Source of the DNA: Microvirga splendida | GTDB lineage: Bacteria; Pseudomonadota; Alphaproteobacteria; Rhizobiales; Beijerinckiaceae | DNA length: 49,510 nucleotides | Assembly: GCF_016427565.1 (NCBI RefSeq) | Contig: NZ_JAELXT010000033.1 | Coordinates: 1-49,510 of the forward strand | Direction of reading: 5' to 3' | Shown here: in pieces, positions 1 to 7,237 of the stretch | How positions within the stretch are numbered: the first letter of the stretch is position 1 | Layout of the letters: every line of letters starts with the position of its first letter | Notes under the pieces: model-generated | Told to the model about the DNA's origin: nothing | The model's database searches: none | The model's input: the letters and a program-made list of their open reading frames with translations, nothing else | Made by a program: the position numbers and the translations under genes

Positions 1-154
1 CCGCTGCAACCACAGCCCGGACAGAGTGCGCACTATCATCGGTGCACATCCCACATGAGTTCCGACGCTGTACTTAGAACAGCGCTTCCAGATATTCCGT
101 CTGAGGAGCAACGCCGATGCTCGTAACCTGCTGACTCAAGTGTCGTCGACCTGC

Positions 155-862
155 CTACGGCCAAAATTCCTTGATGGCGATGGCGATGAGCATCGCCCCC
201 ATAAGTCCTTCGAGAACGCGCGAAAGTCGCTCAAGGGAGGCCCCGTGATCGGCCATCATGGCCACGAACCAGGTGCGGGCGAGGACAACCGCTCCCGCGA
301 CGGCTGCCAGGGTTAGGCCGACCCCGAGGAACATCGCGAGCGCGAACGTGAGACCCGCCTCCGGCACGCCCCGCGCCAAGGCGAGGAACATGGCGAACAG
401 CGTCAGCGGGCACGGGATCAGTCCGGCGATAACACCAACCATCGGGCCTTCCCGATGCGGATGGGTTTGGCCCCGGATTGCGCGAACGAGGAACCACAGG
501 CCGATTAGGGTCAGCAATCCCCGGCTCAAAGCCTCCAGTAGCGGGGCCTGCCCGGCCCCACCAAGGGTGCGGGTGATCAATGGAGCGGCTGTCAGCGCAA
601 TGATCACCGCTGACCCGACATGCGTCAGGGCGAGCGTCCCGGCCACCCCGATCCCGCGAAGGACCGCCAGGCGCGAGCCAACCAGGTAGGAGGCGAGCAC
701 CGTCTTGCCATGACCCGGGGTCAGGGCGTGCACGGCTCCGAACGCGATCCCAAGCGGCAGAATGAGGACCAGGGATGCCCAGTCGCGGCTCGCCGCAAAG
801 GCGTTCAGGTCGGCCGTGATCGCCTGGCGGATCCATCCCTGGACCGCGATCAGGAACTCCAT
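155..862 (-). CDS. NiCoT/RcnA-like nickel-cobalt permease
   Basis: Polytopic inner-membrane protein of about 235 residues, probably moving Ni2+/Co2+ across the inner membrane. The motif HALTPGHGKT near residue 45 is the His-rich first-helix signature of the RcnA/UreH-type branch, followed by several hydrophobic helices. A GTG at 874 would also open the frame. I chose the ATG at 862 because it sits just after the TAG of the upstream gene (865-867), as expected for translational coupling. It is the last gene of the left-reading metal cluster that starts at 4709. The direction of transport cannot be read from sequence; the neighbouring RcnR-type repressor favours efflux. The family call is firm, the substrate is inferred. 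Confidence 0.8.
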   Translation of the reverse strand: MEFLIAVQGWIRQAITADLNAFAASRDWASLVLILPLGIAFGAVHALTPGHGKTVLASYLVGSRLAVLRGIGVAGTLALTHVGSAVIIALTAAPLITRTLGGAGQAPLLEALSRGLLTLIGLWFLVRAIRGQTHPHREGPMVGVIAGLIPCPLTLFAMFLALARGVPEAGLTFALAMFLGVGLTLAAVAGAVVLARTWFVAMMADHGASLERLSRVLEGLMGAMLIAIAIKEFWP

Positions 863-864
863 GC

Positions 865-1302
865 CTACATCCACCCCAGGGTGAGCCCGGTGACCGCGAG
901 GTAACGGGCGGTCTTCGCCACCACTATCAGGGCGATGAACACGGGCAAAGGCTCGCGCAGGACACCTGCGACGATGGTGAGAGGGTCACCGATGATCGGC
1001 GCCCATGATAGCAGCAGGGACCAGCGCCCGTAGCGGCGGTACCAGCCCTCCGCCTTGGCGACCTGCTTCTGCGTGAGTGGGAACCAGCGCCGGCCCTCGA
1101 ACCGGGTGATGAAGCGCCCCAGGTACCAGTTCACGCACGAACCGAGGATGTTGCCGATACTGGCGGCGAGCACCAGCAGCCAGACGTGGTAGTGCTCGGC
1201 TAGTAGCATGCCGGCCAGCACCACCTCAGACTGGAACGGGAACACCGTCGCCGACAGGAAGGCGGTCCCGGCCAAGCCGAGATACTCAAGCAAATGTTCC
1301 AT
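865..1302 (-). CDS. YqaA/DedA-like (SNARE-associated) membrane protein
   Basis: About 145 residues with 3-4 hydrophobic segments. It has the YqaA-like pattern: an N-terminal FPFQSEVVL segment, an N-W-Y-L-G-R stretch near residue 58, the R-R-Y-G-R-W-S-L-L-L-S-W-P segment, and a P-L-T-I-V-A-G segment. Proteins of this family are inner-membrane and linked to membrane homeostasis or lipid/ion transport; the exact substrate is unknown. It lies between the anchor protein and the NiCoT permease on the same strand and ends 2 bases before the permease ATG, so the two are probably co-transcribed. A role in metal tolerance is inferred only from its neighbours. Confidence 0.75.
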   Translation of the reverse strand: MEHLLEYLGLAGTAFLSATVFPFQSEVVLAGMLLAEHYHVWLLVLAASIGNILGSCVNWYLGRFITRFEGRRWFPLTQKQVAKAEGWYRRYGRWSLLLSWAPIIGDPLTIVAGVLREPLPVFIALIVVAKTARYLAVTGLTLGWM

Positions 1303-1357
1303 CCGGGATCCAGCGCGGAGCCCTGCGCGAACCTGAGGGTCCGCGCAGGAAGCCCGC

Positions 1358-2029
1358 TCACTTCATGTGCTTGAGGCTGCCGAAGTCTCCAGTCGCGTTC
1401 AGCTTGACCGTGACCGGGGCGGAGCCGCGGTTGCGCCAGAACCAGCCATGCCCACCGTCGAAGCCGGCCGTGATCTCGCCCTCGTCGCCGGGGACGCCGC
1501 GGCCCTTGGAGTAGGAGACTTCCTTGCCACCTGGACCTGCGCCGTGGGTGTCATGATTGACGGTGCCGCCCTCGACCTTCCAGGAGTAGGTCAGCTTGGC
1601 ACCCTGCTTCATGTCAGCCTTCACCTCGGTGCCCTCGCCAGGTTGGAGGGTGACCGAGATCTCCTGCGACCTGGCCGCCGGGGTCTGAGCCCGTGCCGAG
1701 CCGATCACGAGTTGGGCGAAGATCGAGCCGAGCAGGCTCGACCGCTGCTCGGGAGCTGGCGTAGAAGGCGCCACCGGAGCGGCGGGCGTCTGCCCGGCCT
1801 GGTCCCTGGCCCTGTCGGCCTCGGCTTCCTCGGCAAGCTGGGTCTTGATCTCGCCCATCTCGGTGAGGCCCAGCGCCCGTCCGGCTCCGGTCGGGTCGAT
1901 ACCGTACTCGGACGGCAGGACGACGGTGATGAGCAGCGCCGCGGCGACGCCGGCGGCTATGACGGTGGAGCGCAGGAGCTGGGCCGAGGTCGGGAGCTGG
2001 GCGCGGGTGGGCATGTCGGTGTTGTACAT
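1358..2029 (-). CDS. Single-pass membrane-anchor protein of metal (HupE) locus
   Basis: About 223 residues. One transmembrane helix lies near residues 21-40, followed at once by the motif LPSEYGIDPTG and an L-G-L-T-E segment. Then come an Ala/Pro linker and a C-terminal periplasmic domain with a G-G-H-G-W-F-W-R-N motif, which may be a small beta-sandwich. Similar proteins sit next to HupE/UreJ-type permeases in proteobacteria and are usually named only as transmembrane anchor proteins. The ATG at 2029 was chosen because an AAGGAA sequence precedes it at good spacing; the frame stays open to 2056 through a TTG. A shortened paralogue of the N-terminal part lies at 5379-5630 on the other strand. 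The biochemical role is unknown. Confidence 0.7.
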   Translation of the reverse strand: MYNTDMPTRAQLPTSAQLLRSTVIAAGVAAALLITVVLPSEYGIDPTGAGRALGLTEMGEIKTQLAEEAEADRARDQAGQTPAAPVAPSTPAPEQRSSLLGSIFAQLVIGSARAQTPAARSQEISVTLQPGEGTEVKADMKQGAKLTYSWKVEGGTVNHDTHGAGPGGKEVSYSKGRGVPGDEGEITAGFDGGHGWFWRNRGSAPVTVKLNATGDFGSLKHMK

Positions 2030-2052
2030 CGGTGTATTCCTTGGATGTGGGA

Positions 2053-2802
2053 TCAAACGGCAGGAGGCGAGACGAAGTAGCCCGTGAGCTGCATGCCGAT
2101 CAGCACGAAGCCGGCGCTCATCATCGCGACGTTGGCGGTGTAGGCGTGGCGGAAGAAGCCGTCAGTCCGACGCCAGTAGCCCATCAGGATCAGGATCGCG
2201 GACAGCGCCAGAAGCTGGCCGATCTCCACCCCGACGTTGAAGGCGAGCAGGTTTGGCAGCAGCCCGTCAGGAGCGACGTCGTACTCCTGGATCTTCGCCG
2301 CGAGGCCGAAGCCATGGAACAGGCCGAAGATCAGGGTGGCGACCTTGGTGTTGGGCTGGAAGCCGAACCAGCGCTGGAAGGCGCCGAGGTTGTCGAGCGC
2401 CTTGTAGACGACCGAGAAGCCGATGATGGCGTCGATCAGGTAGGCGCTGACGCTGACCCCATAGAGCACGCCGAAGATCATCGTCACCGAGTGGCCGAGG
2501 GCGAACAGGCTGACGTACAGGCCGATGTCCTTGGCCCGGTAGAGGAAGAAGATCACCCCGAGCAGGAACAGGATGTGGTCGTAGCCGGTCACCATGTGCT
2601 TGGCGCCGAGATAGACGAAGGGGATCAGGTGAACCCCGGTGATCTCTTGGATGTAGCCCTTGTCGCCCTCGGCGACGGCATGGGCGAGCGCCTCCAGGCC
2701 GGAGAGTGGGAGCATCAGGAGAGCTGCGGCGAGCAGGAGGAAAGCGGTCGGCGGGCGCACGGCAGGCGGCCGCCACCAGCCCCGGGAAAGAGGTCTGTGC
2801 AT
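2053..2802 (-). CDS. HupE/UreJ family protein
   Basis: About 249 residues with a signal-like hydrophobic N-terminus and 6-7 transmembrane helices. The HupE/UreJ signature HMVTGYDHILFL is present near residue 70, and a second conserved segment F-G-L-F-H-G-F-G-L-A occurs near residue 160. HupE/UreJ proteins are inner-membrane nickel or cobalt facilitators known from hydrogenase and urease operons. No hydrogenase or urease genes are seen here, and the surroundings are metal-resistance-like. It precedes the anchor-protein gene on the same strand, with the stop at 2053-2055 and the next ATG at 2029. The family is firm; import versus efflux is open. Confidence 0.82.
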   Translation of the reverse strand: MHRPLSRGWWRPPAVRPPTAFLLLAAALLMLPLSGLEALAHAVAEGDKGYIQEITGVHLIPFVYLGAKHMVTGYDHILFLLGVIFFLYRAKDIGLYVSLFALGHSVTMIFGVLYGVSVSAYLIDAIIGFSVVYKALDNLGAFQRWFGFQPNTKVATLIFGLFHGFGLAAKIQEYDVAPDGLLPNLLAFNVGVEIGQLLALSAILILMGYWRRTDGFFRHAYTANVAMMSAGFVLIGMQLTGYFVSPPAV

Positions 2803-2858
2803 AGGAATGGTCCGTTGTTCGTACGAAAATGGTGGCCGCGCTCAGGCGGCCCATGGAG

Positions 2859-3242
2859 TCAGGCGACGAACGAAGGACAAGGCGGACGGTCGAGACGGAT
2901 CGAGAGATGGAATGGTGGGCGCCCCTGCTCCCACTGCCGCAGGAACGTGCCGTCCGGGGCGATCAGCGATGCCGGCGCGGCCGCAAGTCCGAGCGTGACG
3001 TGAGAATGGTCCTTGTGCTCGGGGCCGTGACCGGGCCGATGCTCCGGGTCGAGGCCCTCGTCGTCATGGCTGTGCCCGTGACCGAGTTGGTCCGCGAGAC
3101 CTGCGGACGCGAGGCTGTCCATGACCTGGGCCGCTGCGACCTCGTGCATCGACGGCGTCCCGCGCAGGAACGGCAACGCGCTCAGCATCACCGCCAGGGC
3201 AATGAGGATGCGAAATCCGTTCAGGAGGGACGCTCTCGTCAT
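2859..3242 (-). CDS. Small secreted His-rich protein, probable metal-binding
   Basis: 127 residues. An N-terminal hydrophobic stretch (residues 10-28) looks like a signal peptide or anchor. A central stretch is rich in His, Asp and Glu (G-H-G-H-S-H-D-D-E followed by H-R-P-G-H-G-P-E-H-K-D-H-S-H). The short C-terminal part ends with P-S-F-V-A. I do not recognise a named family. The His cluster resembles metal-buffering loops in zinc, nickel and cobalt proteins, and the gene sits inside the metal cluster between the MFS transporter and HupE. A periplasmic metal sequestration role is inference. Confidence 0.6.
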   Translation of the reverse strand: MTRASLLNGFRILIALAVMLSALPFLRGTPSMHEVAAAQVMDSLASAGLADQLGHGHSHDDEGLDPEHRPGHGPEHKDHSHVTLGLAAAPASLIAPDGTFLRQWEQGRPPFHLSIRLDRPPCPSFVA

Positions 3243-3353
3243 GAAGGGGATTTAAGGATCGCGGGGTTGATCGGCGGTTAACGGGCGCAGGGGGCGGACA
3301 CCGGGAGGTAGGGTGAGACCCGCTGCATGCAAGGCGGCAGGGATGGGGGAGGA

Positions 3354-4709
3354 TCATGTCCTTCCTGAGGCCGCCAACGAGTCCTGCCGTGCGGGCCAAT
3401 GCCGGTGCAGGTCATCAATCGCGAACGCATGGGCGTGGCCGTGATCCCGATGCTCCCGCAGGTGCGGATGGTCCGGGGGCAGCTCCGGGTGGGCATGCGC
3501 GATTTCCTCGGGATCGTCCGCGGGCCAGAGCCGGGCCGCCAGGACGAAGCCGAGCAGGGTCACCACCCCGAGCACCGCCAGGGTCATGGGCATGCCGGCC
3601 GCGCGTCCGAGCCAGCCTGCCAGCGGATAGGTCAGAAGCCAGCACGCATGCGAGAGCGCGAACTGGGCGGCAAACAGGGCCGGACGGTCCTCCTCCCGGG
3701 CCGAGCGTCGCAGCAGCCGTCCAGTCGGCGTCTGCACCGCCGAATAGCCGATCCCGAGCAGGGTCCATGTGATCAGCAACGCCGCCCAACCGATGGTCCC
3801 GCCCCAGGTCGCGGCCGCGAAGGCCAGCAGGACCACGCCCAGCAGTGCCGCGGCCGGCAGCATCACCGCCCGGTCGGGCAGCCTGTCGAGCACCTTGGGC
3901 AGCAGCAGCGCCGCCACCATGGAGCCGCCTCCGAAACAGCCGAGCGCCACCGCGACGTCGTCCTCTGGCAGTCCGAGCACGCCGCGGACGATCACGACCG
4001 TGTTGACGATGACCATGGCCCCGGCCGCCGCGACCGACAGGTTGAGGGCCAGAAGGCCCCGCAGGCGCGGTGTCTTGAGGTAGATGCGCAGGCCACGTGT
4101 GGTCTTGTCGTAGATCTCGCCCTTGCGCTCGGACATGGCCGCCTGCGGGAGCCGCACCGACAGTACTAGGGCGGCGGAGCACAGGAAGCCGACCACCGTA
4201 CCGCCGAACAGCCAGTGGAAGCTGATCACTGTCAGGAGGGCTGCTGCCAGCGCCGGGCTGAGCAGGCTCTCGAGGTCGTAGGCTAGGCGCGAGAGCGACA
4301 GCGCTCGGGTGTAGTCCTTCTCGTCCGGCAGGACGTCCGGGATGGTGGCCTGGAAGGTCGGCGTGAAAGCCGCCGAGGCCGATTGCAGCAGGAAGATGAG
4401 GACGTAGATCTGCCAGACCTCGGTAATGAACGGCAACAGCAAAGCGATCGCAGCCCGGACCAGGTCCATCGACACCAGGAAGGCGCGGCGGGGAAGCTGG
4501 TTGGCGAAGGCACCGACGACGGGGGCCACGCCGACATAGGCCACCATCTTGATCGCCAGCGCGGTCCCGAGGACCACGCCTGCGTCCGCGCCGGCGAGCT
4601 CGAAGGCCAAAAGGCCGAGCGCGACCGTCAGGAGGCCCGTGCCGGCGAGCGCGATCACCTGGGCCGCGAACAGGTGACGGTAGGTGCGGTTGGCGAGAAC
4701 GTCGAGCAT
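3354..4709 (-). CDS. MFS transporter, probable metal efflux
   Basis: 451 residues with about 12 transmembrane helices in two halves, typical of the major facilitator superfamily. It has a long C-terminal tail rich in His, Glu and Asp (H-A-H-P-E-L-P-P-D-H-P-H, then R-D-H-G-H-A-H), which suggests metal binding at the cytoplasmic face. The frame is open to 5006, but the extra stretch is antisense to the repressor gene and reads poorly. I place the start at the ATG at 4709, where the hydrophobic first helix begins. It diverges from the RcnR-type gene across the operator at 4795-4813, so it is the likely first gene of the repressed transcript. The substrate (nickel or cobalt) is inferred. Confidence 0.78.
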   Translation of the reverse strand: MLDVLANRTYRHLFAAQVIALAGTGLLTVALGLLAFELAGADAGVVLGTALAIKMVAYVGVAPVVGAFANQLPRRAFLVSMDLVRAAIALLLPFITEVWQIYVLIFLLQSASAAFTPTFQATIPDVLPDEKDYTRALSLSRLAYDLESLLSPALAAALLTVISFHWLFGGTVVGFLCSAALVLSVRLPQAAMSERKGEIYDKTTRGLRIYLKTPRLRGLLALNLSVAAAGAMVIVNTVVIVRGVLGLPEDDVAVALGCFGGGSMVAALLLPKVLDRLPDRAVMLPAAALLGVVLLAFAAATWGGTIGWAALLITWTLLGIGYSAVQTPTGRLLRRSAREEDRPALFAAQFALSHACWLLTYPLAGWLGRAAGMPMTLAVLGVVTLLGFVLAARLWPADDPEEIAHAHPELPPDHPHLREHRDHGHAHAFAIDDLHRHWPARQDSLAASGRT

Positions 4710-4794
4710 GGGTGATCCCTGACCGGATTGGAACGTGCGGGGCCGCGATGGAAGGAACGCAGCGAAGGCCTGCCAAGCACCAACTGGCTTGCCA

Positions 4795-4813
4795 TATCCC
4801 CTCCTGGGGGATA
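4795..4813. promoter_or_regulatory. RcnR/CsoR-type operator
   Basis: Perfect 7-bp inverted repeat TATCCCC-tcctg-GGGGATA. It lies 10 bases upstream of the repressor ATG and about 85 bases from the divergent MFS start. C-tract/G-tract dyads flanked by A/T are the known recognition pattern of RcnR, CsoR and FrmR regulators. The position allows one site to control both directions. Confidence 0.8.
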
Positions 4814-4823
4814 GGACAAACGC

Positions 4824-5090
4824 ATGATCCATGCAAGCCACCCCGATATCCTGGCCCGCCTGAAGCGGGCGCATGGCCACCTCGCCTCCGTCATCCATAT
4901 GATCGAGGCGGGCCGCCCCTGCGCTGACCTCGCCCAGCAGCTCCATGCGGTCGAGAAGGCGATCGCCAACGCCAAGCGCGAGCTGATCCAGGATCACATC
5001 GACCACTGCCTAGAGGATGCTGCCGCGCAAGGCGGACGGGAGGCCAAGGCGGCGCTCGCCGAGTTCAAGTCCATCACCAAGTACCTTTGA
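4824..5090 (+). CDS. Metal-sensing repressor, RcnR/CsoR/FrmR family
   Basis: 88 residues, the usual length for this all-helical, DNA-binding repressor family. Candidate metal ligands are His3, Cys33, His58 and Cys62. Cys33, His58 and Cys62 match the C-H-C core of CsoR/InrS sensors, and an N-terminal His is typical of nickel/cobalt sensors. On this pattern it resembles the nickel sensor InrS more than copper CsoR. It probably binds the dyad at 4795-4813, repressing itself and the divergent efflux genes until metal binds. A broken rcnA follows 7 bases after the stop. The family is firm; the metal is inferred from ligands and neighbours. Confidence 0.88.
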   Translation: MIHASHPDILARLKRAHGHLASVIHMIEAGRPCADLAQQLHAVEKAIANAKRELIQDHIDHCLEDAAAQGGREAKAALAEFKSITKYL

Positions 5091-5097
5091 GACCCGG

Positions 5098-5382
5098 ATG
5101 CCCAACATTGCCCAAATCCTCCAATCCGGCGGCAATGGCTAAATCTACCTGCCCATCTCCGTCCTGCTCGGTGCCCTGCACGGGCTGGAACCCGGACACT
5201 CCAAGACCATGATGGCGGCTTACATCGTGGCGATCCGCGGCACCATCGGACAGGCCATCCTGCTCGGCGTGTGTGCCGCCCTCTCGCACTCGCTGATAGT
5301 CTGGATCGCGGCCACGCTCGGCGCAATCATGCTGATGCAGGGATTCGTTGATCTGACCGCACCGGCGACGCCCCTGTCGTGA
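5098..5382 (+). pseudogene. rcnA: Broken rcnA (nickel/cobalt efflux), N-terminal remnant
   Basis: Translating from the ATG at 5098 gives 14 residues and then a TAA at 5140-5142. The same frame continues with a clear RcnA N-terminal half: LLGALHGLEPGHSKTMMAA, then I-R-G-T-I-G-Q-A-I-L-L-G and a S-H-S-L-I-V-W-I-A helix. It ends at TGA 5380-5382. The His-rich loop and later helices of full RcnA are missing, so the gene has both a nonsense codon and a large 3' deletion. It sits directly downstream of the repressor, the usual place for an rcnR-controlled rcnA. A re-start at an internal codon after the TAA could give only a fragment of two to three helices. Confidence 0.8.
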
Positions 5383-5630
5383 CGGACGTGGCCCGCCGTC
5401 GTCATCCCCTACCGTCGTCGCGCAAGCTGGCCGGCTCGGTCGCCCTTGCCGCGCTTTCCGCCGCCGCAATCCTGATCCTGCTTGTCCTCCCGGCCGAGTA
5501 CGAGACCGATCCGACCGGGTTCGGGCAGATGATTGGCCTCGTCCCCACGGACGAGGAGAGGGCCAGGGCCTTGGTCTTTGACCCGCCGCTGATCCCCGAG
5601 CCTGCCGAACCGAGCCGACCTATCCGCTGA
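5379..5630 (+). CDS. Short paralogue of the membrane-anchor protein
   Basis: 83 residues from a GTG at 5379, overlapping the end of the rcnA remnant by 4 bases (GTGA). One transmembrane helix near residues 17-37 is followed by LPAEYETDPTG and an I-G-L-V-P-T segment. This matches the same region of the 223-residue anchor protein at 1358-2029 (LPSEYGIDPTG). The large periplasmic domain of that protein is absent; the chain ends with a Pro-rich tail. It may be a functional mini-anchor or the truncated tail of a second, deleted metal operon. Small proteins with this motif do occur alone, so I keep it as a CDS. Confidence 0.55.
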   Translation: MTDVARRRHPLPSSRKLAGSVALAALSAAAILILLVLPAEYETDPTGFGQMIGLVPTDEERARALVFDPPLIPEPAEPSRPIR

Positions 5631-5696
5631 GGACCCTGTGGGCACCCAGCGGGCCGGCCCTCCGAGATCGGTGGCGCCAGATTCATCAGGATGGCT

Positions 5697-6167
5697 CTAC
5701 AGCCAGCGCCGGACACGCGAGCGGTAGCCGCGGTAGACATCGCCGAACTTGCGCTCGAGGTAGGCTTCCTCGCGGGCCACGACGCCGTAGCGGATCACGA
5801 GCGCGAAGGGCGCCAGCATCAGCAGCAGCCAGGGATTGTCGAGCGCGATGCCTAAGCCGATCAGACCCAGGAACATGCCGAGGTAGATGGGATTGCGCGT
5901 GAAGCGGTAGGGTCCGCTTTCGACGAGGGTGGTGCTCGGCCGGTTGGTGGGGACGTTCGTGCCGGCCCGGGTCATCGTCACGATGGCCCAGGCGAACAGC
6001 GCCAGCGCGGCGACAAACACCATCGCGCCGAGCCAGCCCACAGGCAGATAGGGCGGCAGGAACGGCAAGGGCACGAGCCAATTGAGCGCAAGCCCGGCCA
6101 TGACGGCCAGCCCCCATGCGAGGGGCGGCCGAATGATGACGTGAGCGGTATCTGCGGTGTCTGCCAT
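5697..6167 (-). CDS. Isoprenylcysteine carboxyl methyltransferase-like membrane protein
   Basis: 156 residues from the ATG at 6167. It has three to four hydrophobic helices and the ICMT/phospholipid-methyltransferase signature GPYRFTRNPIYLG near residue 93, then a Y-G-V-V-A-R-E-E-A-Y-L-E-R-K-F-G-Y pattern. These residues form the S-adenosylmethionine site in this family. Bacterial members are inner-membrane methyltransferases whose substrates are mostly unknown. The frame stays open upstream to 6785, but that stretch reads as antisense of the DUF2867 gene and is not included. Confidence 0.8.
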   Translation of the reverse strand: MADTADTAHVIIRPPLAWGLAVMAGLALNWLVPLPFLPPYLPVGWLGAMVFVAALALFAWAIVTMTRAGTNVPTNRPSTTLVESGPYRFTRNPIYLGMFLGLIGLGIALDNPWLLLMLAPFALVIRYGVVAREEAYLERKFGDVYRGYRSRVRRWL

Positions 6168-6365
6168 GGCGGGACCGTGAGCCCGAGGTTCTTGTCCGGA
6201 TCGCTTGCAGACTACCATCAAGTGCTGCCAAAGCAGACCCGCAACCCTGGACTGGCAGGTCCGGCATTCGTTTGGAGGAGCCACTGCCGGTGATGGACGA
6301 CGGTCGACGTCGGCGGGCCACGTCGGGTAGAGTGCCATCCAGGTTCCCCTGCGGGACGGACGATC

Positions 6366-6830
6366 ATGACCAGTCGAAGCGGCGCCCCGGCGGTTGTCGG
6401 CGATATCCCACTCCCCGACGCGGACTTTAGCGACGCCTACTTCGTCCAGGTCGCCGAACCTCTGGACGCTCTCCAGGCGGCGCGGCGGATGGTGAGGCGG
6501 CGGCCCTCGTGGGTGGACGGTCTTCTCGCGCTGCGCAACCTTGCTGTCACGCCGTTCGGGCTCAAGCGCGGTGCGCCGACTGCGGCCGAGCGGATCGGGA
6601 TCTTCCCCGTGGTGAGCGCTTCTCCGGAGCGGGTGGTGATGGGGTTCGACGACGCCCACCTCGATTTCCGGATTGTGGTCGATGTCGTGCCAGCGAGGAG
6701 TGGGTCGCAGATCACGGCAACGACCTACGTGCGCACGAGGAACCGCCTCGGGTGGCTCTATCTCGCCGCGGTGAAGCCGTTCCACCGCGTGATCGTCCCG
6801 GCGATGCTCGCGCAGGTCGAGAGGAACTGA
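6366..6830 (+). CDS. DUF2867 domain protein
   Basis: 154 residues. It has the DUF2867 layout: an N-terminal A-D-F-x-D-A-Y segment, a R-x-P-x-W-V-x-x-L-L-x-L-R-N region, the G-I-F-P-V-V strand, a D-D-x-H-L-D-F-R strand, and a C-terminal T-R-N-R-L-G-W-L-Y-L-A-A-V-K-P-F-H helix near the end. The fold is probably a small cytoplasmic or membrane-peripheral helix-grip-like domain; function is unknown. It diverges from the methyltransferase gene across about 200 bases. A role in the neighbouring metal locus is not supported. Confidence 0.75.
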   Translation: MTSRSGAPAVVGDIPLPDADFSDAYFVQVAEPLDALQAARRMVRRRPSWVDGLLALRNLAVTPFGLKRGAPTAAERIGIFPVVSASPERVVMGFDDAHLDFRIVVDVVPARSGSQITATTYVRTRNRLGWLYLAAVKPFHRVIVPAMLAQVERN

Positions 6831-6873
6831 CGCAAGAAGGCTCGCTCCTGCCGAGGTGGAATCCTTTCTGGGA

Positions 6874-6975
6874 TCAGTCGGTGAGAACGTAGGCCATGCC
6901 GAGCCACCAGGCTGCGACGATGAACGCCACCCCGAATGCCGCCAGCCACAACAATCGCTTCATCGAGATGTGCAT
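6874..6975 (-). CDS. Possible mini membrane protein (33 residues)
   Basis: Short frame giving one hydrophobic helix (L-W-L-A-A-F-G-V-A-F-I-V-A-A-W-W-L-G) after a M-H-I-S-M-K-R-L start. The single helix with basic residues before it is typical of small membrane proteins. No family is recognised and no strong ribosome-binding site is seen, so this is tentative. Confidence 0.25.
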   Translation of the reverse strand: MHISMKRLLWLAAFGVAFIVAAWWLGMAYVLTD

Positions 6976-7237
6976 CGACCTCCCCGCGGGATAGCAAGGA
7001 ACGCCAGCCACAAACCGCATCAGCGTTCCTCCGGCGGCTTGATGGCCGAGAACTGCCACAGCAGCGCCAGATCATACATCGCCTTCAGGGTGCCGGCGAG
7101 GACGAGCGGCCTGCCCGCGGGCTGACAGCCCGCCATTGCCGGGCCGGCCGCATCGCGCCGGCCCGCGCCCTTCCCCCCTTATCCCCCATCCCGAACCCTA
7201 CAAGGACAGGCAGCCTCGCGCGCCTGAACGATGATCC

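Noticed and set aside
1322..1352. Hairpin CCTGCGCG/CGCGCAGG between the anchor and YqaA-like genes as terminator
   Set aside because: No T-run follows on either strand, and the genes look co-transcribed.
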